Shown here piece by piece: positions 23,452-34,400 of a stretch of DNA of 64,000 nt; within the stretch, counting starts at the first letter, position 1; each line of letters starts with the position of its first letter. The stretch lies in contig JAQFVV010012490.1 in assembly GCA_028023455.1 (NCBI GenBank), positions 2,478,001 through 2,542,000 on the forward strand, in the 5' to 3' direction. A program made the position numbers and the translations under genes. The notes beneath the pieces were generated by a model that was not told the DNA's origin, made no database searches, and was given only the letters and a program-made list of their open reading frames with translations. The DNA is from Epiperipatus broadwayi. Taxonomy: Eukaryota > Onychophora > Udeonychophora > Euonychophora > Peripatidae.

Positions 23452-23850
23452 TTTTTTTTTTTACACAGTGGCCAAACTCCATACAATAGTGCAAGTCAGA
23501 GTAATCAATGGATACAAGGTTTGTGCATAAAATTCTTATCTAGTACCTACTAATCCAATATCCCCAGGCTAGTTTCCAGTTGTGGTTTTCATCAGTGAAG
23601 TCTTGGATCTGAGACACTGCACTTAGATCTTAGGATCTAATGCAACCCTCCAGCAGCCACCTTTTACTTTGTTAGCTGACTAAAAGCTTTGAGTCCAAAA
23701 TGAAAATACAATAATGTTTTCAATTCAAGCTCATTAGCTTGTATAGTTGTATAGATCTGAACTCAATTCACCATTTATACTTTTTGGTGGCTTTGATTCT
23801 TTAATAGCCATAGTCACCATAACTCTATAATCCTATATAATTTTTTTTTA
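23452..23850. repeat. Foldback family 2 unit inserted in RTE copy 2
   Basis: The RTE sequence breaks after AAATTACCAGTA and resumes at about 23860 (GCATGAAGAAAAGAAAGAAT), matching 58768-58750 of the reference copy. The insert matches the 21.2-kb foldback left arm (AATCAATGGATACA, CCAATATCCCCAGGCTAG, CATCAGTGAAGTCTTGGATC). It then matches the body of the 55.5-kb copy (CTCCAGCAG, AATAATGTTTTCA, TATAGATCTGAACTCAA). A T-rich run flanks each side. Unlike the other copies it appears to hold one unit rather than an inverted pair. Confidence 0.65.
23553..23608 (-). ncRNA. Hammerhead-like motif, family 2, single-unit copy
   Basis: Minus strand: AUCCAA, ACUUCA, CUGAUGA (23595-23589), a degenerate stem II, GAA (23576-23574), short stem III, C (23567), UGGGGA, UA, UUGGAU. 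The core nucleotides and stem I are kept (five of six inner pairs including wobbles, six of six outer pairs). Stem II is largely lost, so this copy is probably inactive. Confidence 0.4.
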
Positions 23851-24295
23851 ATAAGATAACAATGCATGAAGAAAAGAAAGAATATTAAAACTTTGAAAAA
23901 TTACCCATTAAGAATATTTGAATTTCTAGAATTTTATAAAATGGTACAAAAAAAATTATTAATAATGATATAAGAAAATCCAATTGGGAATTGGCAAGGA
24001 AAGCTGTAGAAGAGAATAAAGGTGTCAGAAGTATAAAACATCATTTTGGTATTAGAAAGATATTTCAACAATAAGAAGAAAAGATGGAACTGTTATTTGA
24101 AAAACTGAATGACATCATGAAATATGTGGATTGTATTAAAAATTATTTAATAATAAAGAACAAAAACAAAAGTATCCCTTACGATTACTACATTGAATTG
24201 TCAAATATTTTAAATGAGCAGGTAAGACATGCAATTAAATCTAAGAAGGGGAAAAGGCTCTGGTAAATGGTGGAATTATAATCAATGTCTTAAAA

Positions 24296-25234
24296 CAGGT
24301 GTGGAGAACCTTTTTTTTTTTGCCATGGATTATTAATATTTTTGCAAGCTTTACAAAATTATCAACTTAAAAATTAGCCTGCTATATTTGATCAAAAATT
24401 TAATTAATTTACTTCTAATCATTAAGAGTGTGCAATCTTTTCAGCTAGCATGTCAATTTCAATTTTCCCTTTCTAAACAAGGGCCATGTTTTTTTATGAA
24501 TTAAAAAAATATTATTATTAATAACTTCCATATTTAATGGCATTTTTTTTTATTTACCTTGTATGACATTTATATTAACAAATTTCTTTTTATATTCTGG
24601 ACAAGTTAATTCAACAGCAGTTAGTATGTAGTCTTCTGTAAACTCCTTTTCAGAAAATGGTTTCGAATTTTTTGACTTGTTTGTTACTTTTTATAAAACG
24701 TGTATTTCTTTTTTCTATGATAATTTTGTTATAATCAGAAATGTTTTAATAAATACGCCTCTTAATAATGTATTTTTTATTAACTGAAATACTTTTAGAC
24801 ATATCAGACATATCGATTTACTATTTCTTTCTATTAAAAAAATATGCATTGATCCACTTCTTTTGAAATGCGTGATTTTCTGTGTCAATTTTTCTTTTCT
24901 TATTTGGTATAATCAGCATAATAAGAAAAATTAAATAAATAAAATAAGTAAAATTCAGATTTTATTTTTGCTAGTTATATGTTCATCTGCGAAAATCACT
25001 ATAAAAACAAACAAAAGGCTCTCAGTGTTGTAAATTAAATAATAATCAGATAGATCACATTAATATAGATAATTTGTTGGAATATTTATTGCACTTTTAA
25101 TGTTGTTGAAAAAATAATTTATTTTACTGTATTCTTAATTCAATGCCTGCACTGTGTGTACATATTTTTTAAAATGACCAGGGTTTTGATTAAGAGCTTG
25201 AGCTTGCCTATGGGCCAGAGATTCGCCACTTCTG
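24296..25234. mobile_element. Non-autonomous hAT element, 939 bp
   Basis: It starts CAGGTGTGGAGAACCTTTTT and ends, read inward, CAGAAGTGGCGAATCTCTGG, so the terminal repeats agree at most of the first 16 positions. A perfect 8-bp duplication TCTTAAAA flanks it (24288-24295 and 25235-25242). The outside sequence is RTE copy 2, which continues across the insertion. No transposase frame is visible. The CAGgxGTGGCGAAC-type terminus is characteristic of hAT/Charlie-like elements. Confidence 0.85.
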
Positions 25235-26600
25235 TCTTAAAAGAAGGGTATGAAGAAACAAAAATTATTGGCATAGCTATATATCAAATATCTAAATGAT
25301 AAATATATACCAGATAATTGAAAGAATACAATAGTAATGTCAAGATTTAAGAAAAATGATAGAGAAAAAGATAGAAATTACAAAACTGTAAGTCTTCTAT
25401 TAATTCTATACAAAATCTTTACCAAGATAAACACAACTTGTCTACAGCAAACTTTGGATTCTAATCAATCAAAAGAATAAGCTAGATTTAAAAGTGGTTT
25501 TAGCACAGTGAATCACATGCAAATGTTAAAATATGGAAAGAACCAAAGAATACAAGTTGGCATTATGCTTTGGATTTGTAGACTATGAAAAGGCATATGA
25601 TTCTATAAGCATTTTCATAATGACTAAAGCTTTGGACCATCAAAATATAAATCTGGAATATTGTAGTATTTTGAAGAATATTTATTAGAGTACAATAGCA
25701 TTGATTATATTATTTGGTGATACTAACAAGTTTATTATTGAGAAGAGGATATGTTAAAGTGATTTATATTTCAAAAAAATTTACTACTGATTTAAAAAGT
25801 ATTTTGGATTAAAATGAGAAACTAAAGGAATAAAAAAAAAATGAATTTTATTTAAATCATCTAGAATTATCAAATGATATAGTTGTTTTTACAAATAATG
25901 CTTCAGAGCTTCAGTAAATATTGCACGAATTATCAATACAAAGTAAAAAGTATGAATAAAGATAAATACTAAAAGAATAAAGTCTGGTTCAATGGATTTT
26001 CTCAGAAAAAGAAAATAAAAATTGATAATCATTAATTAGAAGATGTTAGCAGCTATAATTACCTTTATCAAGTTATTAATTCAGATGAAAACATAATGGA
26101 TGAAATTAATAATAAAATTAAACTTGGAATGGTTTTGATAGAAATAATTTTAAAAGAAAATATACTTATGTCTTTGAAAAGGAAGTTTTTTCAAAGTTTG
26201 TATTTTACCAGTTCTTTTCTTATAGAGCTGAAATGTGGTTCCTTAACAGAAGGGCAATACAGAGATTTCAAACCATTTAACAAAGTATGAATGAGTGTTT
26301 GTTAGGATTAATAAGAAGAGATCAAAAACAAAATATATAAATGAGACAACAAACAAGTATCACTGATATCAATGAAATAATTAAGACTGATGAATCTTGA
26401 CTGGAATATTGGTAGAAGAGATGATAATAGATATACAGTTGAAGTTTTAAATCGGATAGCAAAAGATTTTAAAAGTTTTAGAAAGATGTCACATATGAGA
26501 TGGATGGATAATATAAAGAAATTTGTCCTGCAATGGATTGAGAATGGTTGAAAACAATGATGACATAAATTATTTAAAACTCGGTGAGATTCTTTTTTTT

Positions 26601-27811
26601 TTTTTTACTTTATATTCTGCTTTGAATATTTTTTATATAAATTACATTATTATTTGTTCTGCTCTTTAAATTATTATTTTCTCAAACCATATTTACCAAA
26701 AGTTTAGTGAAATTTATTTCTATCAGAATATTGTCCAATTATCATCTTATTTAATTTTATGTGATTTCAGTTAACTCTACCAAAGCTATTTGCAGATTGA
26801 TGTTTTGTTTTTGTAAAGATGTTCTAATAATCACAGTTTTTAATTTAATATTTATAACTATTTGTGTGTATTTATAAGAAAAATCATTAGTAGGTAATAT
26901 ATGTAGTAATTATTATTATTTTATTAATGATGATGTTCTTGATGATAAATTTTGCTTTTATTGTTTAATTCTCTTTGATTCAAAATCTTGATTTTATTGT
27001 TTCTACAGCTGAAGTTTATCAATTAGTATTTATGATGTATATGCATTAGTGCCTAATTATTTGCTTGCAAATAAAGTTGATGATCAATATTTTAAAAATG
27101 TTATAATTTTTACAATATTTGGTAGAGCCATTTTTCTTTCTTTGAGCATCATATCCAATTACATTTAAAAAAAAGAAAAGAAAAATTTATAAATAAATTT
27201 TATATGCCAATAACCATTTTTCCATCTTAGTGCACTGCCCACACAATTATATATATTAATAAAATTTTTTCAGTTTATATTGAAAATACATATATTTGTT
27301 CTTTATTGTCCTTTCCAAATTTGATTGCATAATAAAATATTTTCTAAGAATAATTACTAAAAGTTTTAGAAAATTTTAGAACATATTTAAAGTTGATACT
27401 GATTTAAAAACATAATATAATTAGAGAAATCCATAATTTCTTGTTAAAGAAATTAGTCTATTATATTTTTATAAGAGAAAAAAGTTATTGGAAAAAAAAA
27501 CAATATCACCCAGAGTGTATTTAATAGTGATGAAACTTATTTACTTTATTTTTAAAATACAGTAGTTTTTTTTTTTTTATTGCTTCAATCAATACATGAA
27601 TGAATACACGCTCCATAAATACATGTAAATGTGTCCCCTCAACTTATTATCAGTAACTACATTATTATTTTTTTTTAATTTTTGTTTATATATACATTAG
27701 TGTAAATATAAAAAAGTGTCTGGGTTATATATATATATACTTGTTGGAAAGTACTGTACAGTCCCAGTTCAGTAAACAATTATGTTCTTTATTCTAATCA
27801 ATGTTTATCAA
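26601..27811. other. AT-rich DNA, nothing recognised
   Basis: No gene or defined repeat is visible. A (TA)n run lies near 27728-27741. Confidence 0.5.
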
Positions 27812-27983
27812 CAAAAGTCGAGCTATTAATAATATGCTACACAATATGTTTGCATGCAAAGGGAATGGGTTTGGAACAAAGTATAGCATAGTTCGCACAA
27901 CAAAAGCCGAGCTATTAATAATATGCTATACTATATGTTTGCATGCGAAGGGAGTGGGTTTGAAACAAAGTAAAGCATAGTTC
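27812..27983 (+). repeat. Tandem duplication of an 86-bp unit
   Basis: Two adjacent copies (about 27812-27898 and 27899-27983) share CGAGCTATTAATAATATGCT, TATGTTTGCATGC, AAGGGA(A/G)TGGGTTTG and GCATAGTTCGCA, with about ten differences. The first copy contains the perfect palindrome TTTGCATGCAAA, and the second has TTTGCATGCGAA. Each unit is richer in G+C and CpG than its surroundings. No open frame or RNA fold is evident. Local sequence on both sides is not repeated. Confidence 0.8.
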
Positions 27984-28369
27984 GCAGTTCCACTGTATAT
28001 TATTCTGTTTTTTGTTTGTTTGTTTTTTTGCTATCTTAATGGAAGTAATTTTTAAATAAATTGTAGCAATGTCTATGTACATGCTGTATAAACGTCTTGC
28101 AAATAATTATTTTATATCTGTTTTAAATTTATATATGTATAATTAAAGCAGCTAATCAAATCACAAGTAAGTGTGTAAGTAGAACATTATATCAGTGTAA
28201 AAAAAATTCAGTTAACTACACAATACTATATATATTTTCATTCATAATTTAACTTTTATTCAGGTGTTCGAGAGACATTTAATATATAACAGATGTATGA
28301 TTTGATTCAAAAATGTTATAAAATTATATATTTCTAATTTGAATATTAAACTTCATTTTTCTGTATTGA

Positions 28370-28420
28370 ATGGAGCTATCTTAATATAAACTAAGCATTG
28401 ACTTTATATATATGTGTGGA
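28370..28420 (+). repeat. Fragment of foldback family 1
   Basis: GCTATCTTAATATAAACT followed by AAGCATTGA, a short TA run and TGTGTGGA matches the stretch just upstream of the family 1 hammerhead (for example 40570-40615). It is truncated before the ribozyme core. Confidence 0.5.
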
Positions 28421-30300
28421 ATATCTGAATGACAATCCTTTTATGAATTAAAATGTATAGTGTTGTGGTAGTTGTCTTTTTTTATTATTAATATGAACAA
28501 TTTGTGTTTATTTAGCTGGTTTAATTATATACATTTATGTGTTTCATTATATTTCCGATATATTAATTATATCTAAGAATATATTTAGTAAGTTACATGT
28601 ATGTATGCTTTACTATTATAGTTGAATTTTTAAGTGGGGAGGGGTGGCTGTTGAACTATTGTAAGTCAATGTATAACAATAAATATTACTAATGTATAGT
28701 ATTGTACTTTTAATTATGCTATATTATCATTATTTAAGTAAGAATTTGGTTCCATTTATTTGTAAATTCAATATTTGCTGTAATTTTAGAAAATCCTAAA
28801 TACACACACACATACACTATATAGTAATTTTTCTACACAAGACAGTTAAAAAATTAAGCTTTATTACATTACTATCAAATTATAACAGTTCATCATCATT
28901 AGTGGCAGTTTGATATCACTTTGCAAACTTTTAGCACAATTTATCTAACATTTCAATTTTAAAAATATATTATAATTTTTAATGAGTCATGACATCGCTA
29001 AAATATTGCAAAAAAAAATGTTGAGAATTCCCTAGAAAAATTTTAATGTTATTATCATTGATAAATAGTCTTTGTTGTTATGACTATATTCTCACATAAT
29101 TAAAACAATTTGAATCAAGTTGTAGTCAAATATTGAGAAGTGGATTAGTGTTGGAGGTAAATAAGATGACCATAACAATTATAAATGTATTATTTTAAGT
29201 GATGAATGAATTGCCAGAGATAATTTAGTTACTGAAATATTTGAAAGATGGATAGGTAAGATAAGAGCTTATGGAAAAATAATTTTAGTTAAAATTAGTG
29301 ATAAAGCATACTTTGAATAACTAATTGAGTATTTTAAGAATAAATGTATAAGTTTATATTAATTAAATATTTATTCAGAAAATGAAAAATTATGTGTAAA
29401 GACAATAATTATAGTTTTTTCTAATTATTGAAAAAATGTAATTAAGTGAAAATAAAATAAACTTAGGAACATTGCCTTTTATTCTGAGTCAAAAATTATT
29501 ATTATTTGCACATCTTATATAAACCAAGGACTAACCTTCAATTGAAAATTGTCTTCATATCTGGTGTGAAATATATTCTATCTAGTTTTCATGTAATCAG
29601 ACATTGTCAAGGATATGATGAAATAGTCACCAGTATTACTTTTATATGCACTCATTGTGTCTAAGATCTGTTTTCAAATCTGAATCAAGTAAAATTTGGA
29701 AGTTTTTTTTTTCAGATTTTTAATCATTCTAGGTATTTTTTTTTATGTAGCAAAGACTCTTAGCCAATTCATATAATTATCCAATATTGATCAGTAAATG
29801 TGTATCCAATGTACTGTTTATTTAGAAGATTTAAAACAAAATTAGGAAAATACTCAAACTCTTGTCAAGACTAATGAATAATAATTTTTCCAAAGACTTT
29901 TACCCAACAGTGAGCTTTTTAATCTTTGTATTTTTTTTTAATCATTGTTAAGTTTCTGATATCTTTTATAATGCTTATTAGTATTCTTAGTTTCAAAAGA
30001 CTTTATTAAACTATAAGTTTACAAAACATTACTTAGTTCCACATACATAGGATAGAGTAAGAAAAGTCTATGAGGTGTTAAACAAAGGAAGATATGTGGT
30101 TTACATTATATACTTTGGATTTTTGTCTCATAGATTGAAGATGAGAAAAATTACAAATTATGTGTAACAGAGAAGAAAAAAAAATTCAATCTTGAAAGGA
30201 ACTTAGCATTTTCTGAGTACTGCATATCTTTTTAAATACATCATTGCATTAATGTCTTTTTGCTTTTAATTATCTAGTTATCATTTTATAATAGTAAGTC
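28421..30300. other. AT-rich DNA, nothing recognised
   Basis: No exon, RNA gene or assignable repeat was found. Scattered A/T homopolymers only. Confidence 0.45.
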
Positions 30301-30303
30301 ATG

Positions 30304-33300
30304 TCATAAATTCAAGCTAAATTTTATTAGTAGCCATGTGTTTGAATAAATGTTAGTTGGTGAAATTTTTTCATCCCTTATGCATATAATATCCATTTTG
30401 TTCCTAATTGTATTAGGGTGTCTTCTTATATATGAATCATACATAAATGTACATCTGGTACACCTTAATGAGAATAGCATGTGCTGGCTCAAATGTGTAT
30501 ATAAATACCTTTTTTAAATGTATTGAGAAGTGTATGTATATTATAATTTTTATTTTTAAATATTTTGGGAATATCTCACTGGATATTATTAAACATGGGG
30601 CATGTGAATAGAAAATGTCATTGTGTTTCTGATTCTCTCTGATATAGTTTGCATGTGTCTTAATGTTAGTGCAGTTTATTTTATATCTAGAAATAAAGGG
30701 TGGGAAGTGCTTCAAATCGTATTATTTTGGTTCTAATGACCAGTATTTGAATTTTTTAGTCAATTACTTATTGGTTATGTTTAAACAGAGTTTGTTATTA
30801 TCATTGGAGTGGAGAAGCACAGATTGAATATACATCTCAATATTTAATTTTATTTTTGGGAAGGCAATATATTAAATTGAAAATACATGATAATGGAAAA
30901 ATTAACTTATTCTGGTAATTACATATGGGTGGCAGCCTGTCTGTGGATGTTATTTTAAAACATATTTCTAGATATGGAAATATCCTTGCACGTAAAGTGT
31001 TTTTTGAATTTGGAAAATTTTGAGATAGAGGGTGCAGAATCTTATTTAGGAATATCTTTCCCCCACTACAATTTTCTATGCATTGAGTACATTTTAGATG
31101 TAAAAGCTTTTGTGTATATTATTAGAGGTGTATAGTATGTGATCCATGTCACTATTAGATGATTGAAAAGGGCTACTTTGATGTAGAGTGATAAATATGA
31201 CTTGGAAAGATAATATTCATTAGTTTTCCCTGTATCTGCTATCACATTTTAGAGTTACTCAAAAAGGAAATCCCACAAACAAGCTAGGTTTTTCTTTGAA
31301 AATTGTTCACGTTGGTATCCTGAGTACATAGACCATGTATTGGATTTTTGTAAATTGAACTCCAGTTTATATTTGTCTGAGCAATTATTTAGAATTTTTA
31401 TTAGTTCTAACATGTTTTTTTAGTTGGCAGAAAGATCATTATGTCATCCATATACGCAATACATGAAACATTTGCCTTCATTCCAGGTATAAATATTCCA
31501 GTCATAATTGCTTTAAGGAGAAGATTGATATAAAATGTGAATAAAAGATCATTTAACGATGAACCTTGTGGAATCAAGTTAAATGGAACGAATGATGGTG
31601 AGTACTTCCCATTAAGAATTATCTGAATGTTTCGACTTAGAAGATTTGTAATCAAGTAGATTAATGCCTTTGAGTATTGATGTATCTATTAATGCATTAA
31701 TTAAAATATCAATTAGTATCATATCAAATGCTGACTTAATGTCCAGCTGAACTACAACTGGTTTATATTTTTTGTTGTTTCTGATTATTGATTACTGACT
31801 TATATAAAAATACTTCCTACGCAATTGATGAGCCTTTCTTTGCAAACTGGGTTTTTGACAGCAATGGCAAAATATCAGGTTCAATTTTATCTTTAATCAC
31901 TGACTCCAGGATCCTAATCCCAAGTGGACTCATTGATATAAGTCTGAGTTTTTGGAATGTGGTTATATTTTTTTTCTTCCTAACAAATGGAACCAGTGAG
32001 ATGTGATAAAGCCCATATATGTGATAAATTCTTTTTGTTAGAAAGTTAGCGAAATTTGTCAGGTATTTTTGCTGTGAAAACAAGGTATTCCATGTATCTT
32101 TGAAAGACCTGAGTTTGGCACTGAAGCAAGTTTTTCTTCAAACTTTCTTGGTACAAAAGTTATATTGTTTTCTGGTAGTTCCAGCAAGTTTCGAGAAGGG
32201 TTAAATTTTTCCCTTTTTTTTGCCAAGTTACTTTTATAATATGAATAAAGTGGCTCTAGCATGTTGTTACCAGCAATGATTTGCTCTTCTATTTTGATTG
32301 CTGTTGGAGCATTAGTGGAGCTTGCTCCTGTGCCCAACAAATGTATTGTCTAGATCACATGGGTTTGATTAAGGTATATTTTTTTATTTTCTTTATTGTC
32401 GGGTATTCATTGAGTGAATCACAAGCCCACCAATATGCTTTTCTCAAGGCTACTACATTTGTATAGCCCTCTGCCATGAAGGCACTAAGTATAATTAATT
32501 CTCTTGTGCAATTCATCTGCAAGTACTAAAACCTGGGGGGGGGTCTTGTATGAGATTATGTTAATAAATGCAATCCATATTTGAACAGGGGCCATTTCCA
32601 AGTCATGAATTTTGAATAATGATATGTACATTTGTGAGAAGATATATTATTTAGTTTTTCCTGGGAGTAGTATTCTAATAGTTTTACCTCTTGTGGTCAT
32701 AGATCTATATGATAAATCGTTTTTAAGGTACACCCATGCATAGCAGAATGATCTGAAAAAGACAAGTTTTTGAGTGCTATGCTGATCATATGATGCAATG
32801 CTGGGGAATAAAAAATAAGAATATGCTGGGGAATAAAAAATAAGATCAATGAAAGATGAGTATCTGCCATTGTTGAAGGAGATAAAAGTTCTGTGATAGA
32901 AATCCTCCTCCAAACATGAGAGGAAATGCTAGCAGATTTAACCTTTTTTTTATATGTAAATTTATTGTACGTCATGCTAAAGTCTCCTATTAGAGGATGT
33001 ATCAAGATGCAAATTTTTGAGTTTAATGTATGTATAAGTCTTAATTATTATTTTACAGGAGGAATGTGCATGTATGCTATGTTTACTGTTATTATTTTTT
33101 GGTATAGTGTAACAATTAGCATGTATGCATCAATATATATTATTTTAAATGAGCTGAATGGACAGATTTTGTTTATCACAATTCCTGTTCCAGCTGAAAG
33201 TGAGACTGCTGCTGTGGAAAATAATGAATATCCTTGATTATCATAAAATTTTGATGGGTCTGTTTGTGATTTGTTATATATCTTAATTTCCAGCAAACCA

Positions 33301-33391
33301 GTTATGTGCGATTGAATAATATGAAGCTGTTATGTTTTTTCTACAGAATTTAATCCTCTGACATTGATAGACCCTATTTTTATTAACATTG
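30304..33391 (-). pseudogene. LINE ORF2 pseudogene (endonuclease-reverse transcriptase)
   Basis: The parts in order on the minus strand are these. Endonuclease: 33391-32650, broken at several stops. Linker and thumb-proximal block: 32340-32059 (TAIKIEEQIIAGNNMLEPL). RT palm: 32083-31407, with FQKLRLISMSPLGIRILESV, KSAFDM and YMDD. Last comes a zinc-finger and tail region to 30304. The catalytic YMDD and GDF(S)M motifs survive, but there are at least five frame changes or stops. The protein would nick target DNA and copy its own RNA at the nick; this copy cannot. The C-terminal helix pattern RCxx...RD...TW is shared with fragments at 43725-43990 and 63616-64000. Confidence 0.75.
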
Positions 33392-34400
33392 TCTTATTTA
33401 GTGTACAGATGTAAATAATACAAGAAATATCTTTATTTATATTAGCTGTTTAGTTGTATCTAAATATATTAGGCCCTCATATGACAACTCTGAGATTTAT
33501 CATAATGATATGAGGTTTATACTTCGATGGGTTAAGATGTGTGTTAATGTGCAGCTGAAGATAAGTTTATTTTTTCTTCATTTAAATATCAATATGATGT
33601 TGAGTGCTTTCAAGAGTTACATTACTCTCATAATCATAGCTGAGATAAATTGTAAAGTGAACATTTGAATATGACTCGCTTACCTCTGTTATGCATCAGA
33701 ATCTGGCAAGTTTGTATTTGACTTTTTAACATGGTCCAGAATCCTTTTCACTTAATTCTGGGGTTTGCAAATCACTTTTCCTTTTCTTGCATGGTGGATG
33801 ACCTCATTTGCATTTGATAGTCAGAGCATTTATATCCATGTCTATGTGTGATGGAGCAGATATTGTTGTCTCTATAATATATTGTGTAGTCTTCTTTATT
33901 ACAACTGCTACTGTAAGAATTTTACTTATTTTGCTTGTGTCTTTTTATGGTAGGGAAATGTTTTTGTTCCAATAATTGACTTTGCCTTTGAGTATTATCA
34001 TCTGTTAATATATTTTGTATATTACTATCTAAATCATTGATGTTAACATCAATTATACTAATGATTGATATTTCTCCCACTGAATGTTGCATATCATTAT
34101 TTGTATCTTTTTTTTTTCCACATTGATACGTTAATGTGGCTTTCATTTCACAGTGTGGGCACTTAATTTTTGGAAATGCACTTATGATATAATCTTTTTG
34201 CTTATCATTGAAACACTGTGGTTTGACTCCATGTATTATTAAGAGGAGTCTTGTTTACTGGTCAGTAAATTAACATCATTTGGATTAACATTTTTGTTTA
34301 AACACAGTTTAAAATAATAATTATTACTCAAGATAAGTATTGGTGTATCTTTTGTGCATTGGAACATTACTACTGAAACATAATGCTCCATTAATTTTTT
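30304..34400 (-). mobile_element. LINE with APE endonuclease, YMDD RT and zinc-finger tail
   Basis: A minus-strand non-LTR retrotransposon, decayed but in order. A gag-like segment (about 34300-33922) has KCPHCEMKA and a downstream Cys. ORF2 begins near 33391 with IGSINVRGLNS. Endonuclease landmarks are GYSLFSTAAVSLSAGTGIVI (33230 region), LIGDFSMTYNKF (about 32990) and LSFSDHSA (about 32770). RT landmarks are LDIKSAFDM (31740 region), LIPQGSSLNDLLF and AYMDDIMIF (31580-31430). The 3' tail has HFLFTC and RCTRC-containing helices (30650-30304). The ends are approximate. It probably belongs to the I/Jockey/Tx1-like assemblage; the clade is not certain. Confidence 0.8.

Larger units (their letters stand above)
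22500..26600 (+). mobile_element. RTE LINE copy 2, nearly full length, decayed, with two insertions
   Basis: It is colinear with the 56.9-59.7 kb copy in the opposite orientation. The endonuclease start lies at about 22525 (ACAATTACAGATCACTTTTAAG). The region giving WDIVGFCE lies at about 22600, and GTGGAGATTGATGGA at 22737. The linker frame lies at 23880-24110. RT blocks are at 25320-25640 (FVDYEKAYDSI-like at about 25588). The tail from 26096 reads DEINNKIKLG. The copy ends at about 26590 with the GAGATTCTT block that precedes the 3' terminus. Stops and frameshifts are everywhere. It is interrupted by a family 2 insert (23452-23850) and a hAT MITE (24296-25234). Confidence 0.8.
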
